Origin: Bin55 sp964511425
Lineage (GTDB): Bacteria > Pseudomonadota > Gammaproteobacteria > Pseudomonadales > Azotimanducaceae
Assembly: GCA_964511425.1 (NCBI GenBank)
Contig: CAZEFI010000001.1
Span: 1-64,000, forward strand
Length of the DNA stretch: 64,000 nt
Direction of reading: 5' to 3'
Below are positions 62,389 through 64,000 of this stretch, one piece after another. A program made the position numbers and the translations under genes. The notes beneath the pieces are model-generated. The model did not search any database. It was not told where the DNA came from and saw nothing but the letters and a program-made list of their open reading frames with translations. How positions within the stretch are numbered: the stretch's first letter is position 1; the number at the start of each line of letters is the position of its first letter.

Positions 62389-63426
62389 ATGATCGTTACA
62401 GACTCCCTCATCGTTGGCGCCGGACCCTGTGGTCTTTTTCAAGTCTTTGAACTTGGTCTACAAGGCATATCGACTCACGTAGTCGACGCGTTGCCCGAAA
62501 TCGGCGGACAGTGCACTGCTCTGTACCCCGACAAACCGATTTATGACATTCCTGCGATACCCGTTTGTAGTGCTGGAGAGCTCGTCTCTCGACTCAAAGA
62601 CCAGATAGAACCCTTCGACGCAACCTTCCACCTAGATCAACAAGTGGTCGAAGTTGAGACTCTTGATTCTCAGTCGTACCGAGTGGAGACCACAAAAGGA
62701 ACTATTTTTCAGACCAAAGCTATCGTGATCGCTGGTGGTGTAGGCTCTTTTCAAGCCATGCCGCTACGCGCAAAGGGGGCTGACCAAATTGATCCCCAAT
62801 ACCTGCATTATCGCATAACGGACAAGAATCTATTCTCTGGACAAAGACTGGTCATCCTTGGTGGAGGTGATTCAGCTTTGGATTGGGTTTTGGAATTTGT
62901 CGATTCCGCATCTGCACTCACTTTAATCCACCGTAGCGAAAAGTTTCGTGCAGCGACCGCGTCAGTAGAGCGCATGCGAAATCTAGTTGCGGAGGGTGCG
63001 ATGGAATTCTTTGTTGGAAACGCAACAGAAGTAATACACGGTGAGGGCAGAATTAAGGAAGTACACATTACAACCCCAGAAAGAGAGGTTCTAAATCTAC
63101 CTTGTGATCACTTGCTAGTGTTCTTTGGACTTTCACCGAAATTAGGACCTATATCCGATTGGGGATTGGAAATTACGAAAAACCAAATCGAAACAGATAC
63201 AGAAAAGTTCGAAACAAACAAGTCTGGAATTTATGCGATAGGGGACATTGCAACCTATCCTGGCAAGAAAAAGCTCATTTTGTCCGGCTTCCACGAAGCG
63301 GCATTAGTATCGTTTGCCATGAAGAAGCGATTGTTTCCCGAAGAAAAAGCGTTTTTACAATACACGACTACCAGTCCCCTCATGCACCAACGTTTGGGGC
63401 TAAACGAACCAGCCCAAACTGTTTAA
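62389..63426 (+). CDS. Ferredoxin--NADP+ reductase of the thioredoxin-reductase-like type
   Basis: A 345-residue flavoprotein that would exchange electrons between NADPH and ferredoxin or flavodoxin. FAD site DSLIVGAGPCGLFQVFELGLQGI at the N-terminus, EIGGQCTALYPDKPIYDIPAIP, the NADPH site RLVILGGGDSALDWVLEFVDSA, and the FAD-closing IYAIGDIATYPGKKKLILSGFHEAALVSFAMKKRLFPEEK. The redox CxxC of thioredoxin reductase is missing, as expected for this FNR type. The exact ferredoxin partner is not encoded nearby. Confidence 0.93.
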   Translation: MIVTDSLIVGAGPCGLFQVFELGLQGISTHVVDALPEIGGQCTALYPDKPIYDIPAIPVCSAGELVSRLKDQIEPFDATFHLDQQVVEVETLDSQSYRVETTKGTIFQTKAIVIAGGVGSFQAMPLRAKGADQIDPQYLHYRITDKNLFSGQRLVILGGGDSALDWVLEFVDSASALTLIHRSEKFRAATASVERMRNLVAEGAMEFFVGNATEVIHGEGRIKEVHITTPEREVLNLPCDHLLVFFGLSPKLGPISDWGLEITKNQIETDTEKFETNKSGIYAIGDIATYPGKKKLILSGFHEAALVSFAMKKRLFPEEKAFLQYTTTSPLMHQRLGLNEPAQTV

Positions 63427-63475
63427 TGCTACCCCTCAAGTAGTGCTTGCAACACGCGCCAATTAGTAGGATGTC

Positions 63476-64000
63476 GTGGGACCCAACCACTCGAATTTCG
63501 GAACACAGCAAGCGATTTTGTCTTTGGAAGGACATACTCCCTTTGCGGTTGGGGGAACAAGACTGTGCTTCGTACACCCCAATGACTCAAACAAGTGCGT
63601 AAAGGTATTACGACGTGATCGTACACCGCAAGAACGGCGTAAATTGACTACTGGACTAAAAAAATACCGAGCGTTAAATCACTGGGACGACCAAAGCAAA
63701 GAACTTATCGCGTACGATCAATTACTCAATCGAAACACCGACCGTGTATGGCATCATGTACCTGAATTTTTTGGAAGTGTCGAAACTGATCTAGGGTTGG
63801 GGATTGTTACTCGCATATTTCGAAATTTTGACGGCAAGTTCCCGCGAAACCTTGAGCAAGAAGTGCCTCTCGGTGTGGATGCAATTCTCATGGAAGGTTT
63901 GACAGAATTTAAACATTGGTTACGCCAAGAGTTAGTCGTTACCCGAGACCTGTTACCTCACAACATCATCGTGGTTCGTGATTCAGCTGATCATTGCCGA
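63476..64000 (+). CDS. YrbL-like (PhoP-regulated protein family), partial
   Basis: The reading frame is open from 63470 to the window end, so the gene is cut at 64000; 175 codons are visible. I chose the GTG at 63476; the frame has a stop at 63467-63469. The protein resembles E. coli YrbL with a kinase-like fold: LEGHTPFAVGGTRLCFVHPNDSNKCVKVLRRDRTPQERRK, DRVWHHVPEFFGSVETDLGLGIVTRIFRNFDGKF, then RDLLPHNIIVV as the loop equivalent to LKPQNIL in YrbL. Function unknown; the C-terminus is not visible. Confidence 0.75.
   Translation, partial: MGPNHSNFGTQQAILSLEGHTPFAVGGTRLCFVHPNDSNKCVKVLRRDRTPQERRKLTTGLKKYRALNHWDDQSKELIAYDQLLNRNTDRVWHHVPEFFGSVETDLGLGIVTRIFRNFDGKFPRNLEQEVPLGVDAILMEGLTEFKHWLRQELVVTRDLLPHNIIVVRDSADHCR

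Overview
This window looks like a compact chromosomal segment of a Gammaproteobacterium, probably an uncultivated one. Three gene neighbourhoods support this: lptD-surA-rsmA-apaH beside amgK-murU, kdsC-lptC-lptA-lptB-rpoN-hpf-ptsN-rapZ-ptsO, and gatCAB divergent from mreBCD-yhdP-tldD-pmbA. Outer-membrane LPS export genes and coq7 (aerobic ubiquinone synthesis) indicate a Gram-negative respiring cell. Coding density is high, many stop/start codons overlap (ATGA, 1-bp or 4-bp overlaps), GTG and TTG starts are common, and clear Shine-Dalgarno sequences are often absent. I see no rRNA, tRNA or CRISPR array. Only two gene-free stretches exceed 300 bases.

Layout. 1-12.3 kb holds proS and tsaD (+), then a minus-strand envelope/rRNA-modification operon lptD-surA-rsmA-apaH-cca, divergent from amgK-murU (cell-wall sugar recycling), followed by rpe-gph. 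12.4-18.3 kb is a more unusual run: a one-domain voltage-gated cation channel overlapping a large secreted TolB-like/amidohydrolase protein, an alpha/beta-hydrolase-like secreted protein without the nucleophile serine, and a glycosyltransferase split into two overlapping ORFs. 18.5-26.2 kb holds a PEBP protein, a SulP permease, an OsmC-VOC fusion, then coq7, purD, purH and prmA. 26.2-28.3 kb holds a secreted orphan protein and a tnpB element with near-perfect terminal inverted repeats, a tnpB lacking its N-terminal part, and an inverted second tnpB 3' tail. 28.4-38.6 kb is mixed: acyltransferase, sucrase/ferredoxin-like protein, CinA-like protein, dehydrogenase, radical SAM protein, DUF4258-like protein, NfeD plus slipin, VOC protein, tandem-ATPase ABC protein and fur.

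38.8-49.6 kb carries zapE, murA, ibaG and the LPS transport/PTS-Ntr operon (yrbG to ptsO), with a third tnpB-tail relic between rpoN and hpf, then a DsbA-like protein. 49.7-64 kb carries pmbA, tldD, yhdP and mreDCB on the minus strand, gatCAB on the plus strand, a TrxR-like ferredoxin-NADP reductase and an YrbL-like gene cut by the window end.

Most of the window is housekeeping: LPS transport (lptD, lptCAB, kdsC), peptidoglycan synthesis and recycling (murA, amgK, murU, mreBCD), nitrogen-PTS signalling (rpoN, ptsN, rapZ, ptsO), translation (proS, gatCAB, tsaD, rsmA, cca, prmA, hpf) and purine synthesis (purH, purD). The most unusual material is the tnpB family (three loci, two reduced to the 3' end, which in characterised TnpB systems also encodes the guide-RNA scaffold), the channel with a calcium-channel-like selectivity filter, the OsmC-VOC fusion and the split glycosyltransferase. 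All identifications come from reading the sequence; no database search was run.
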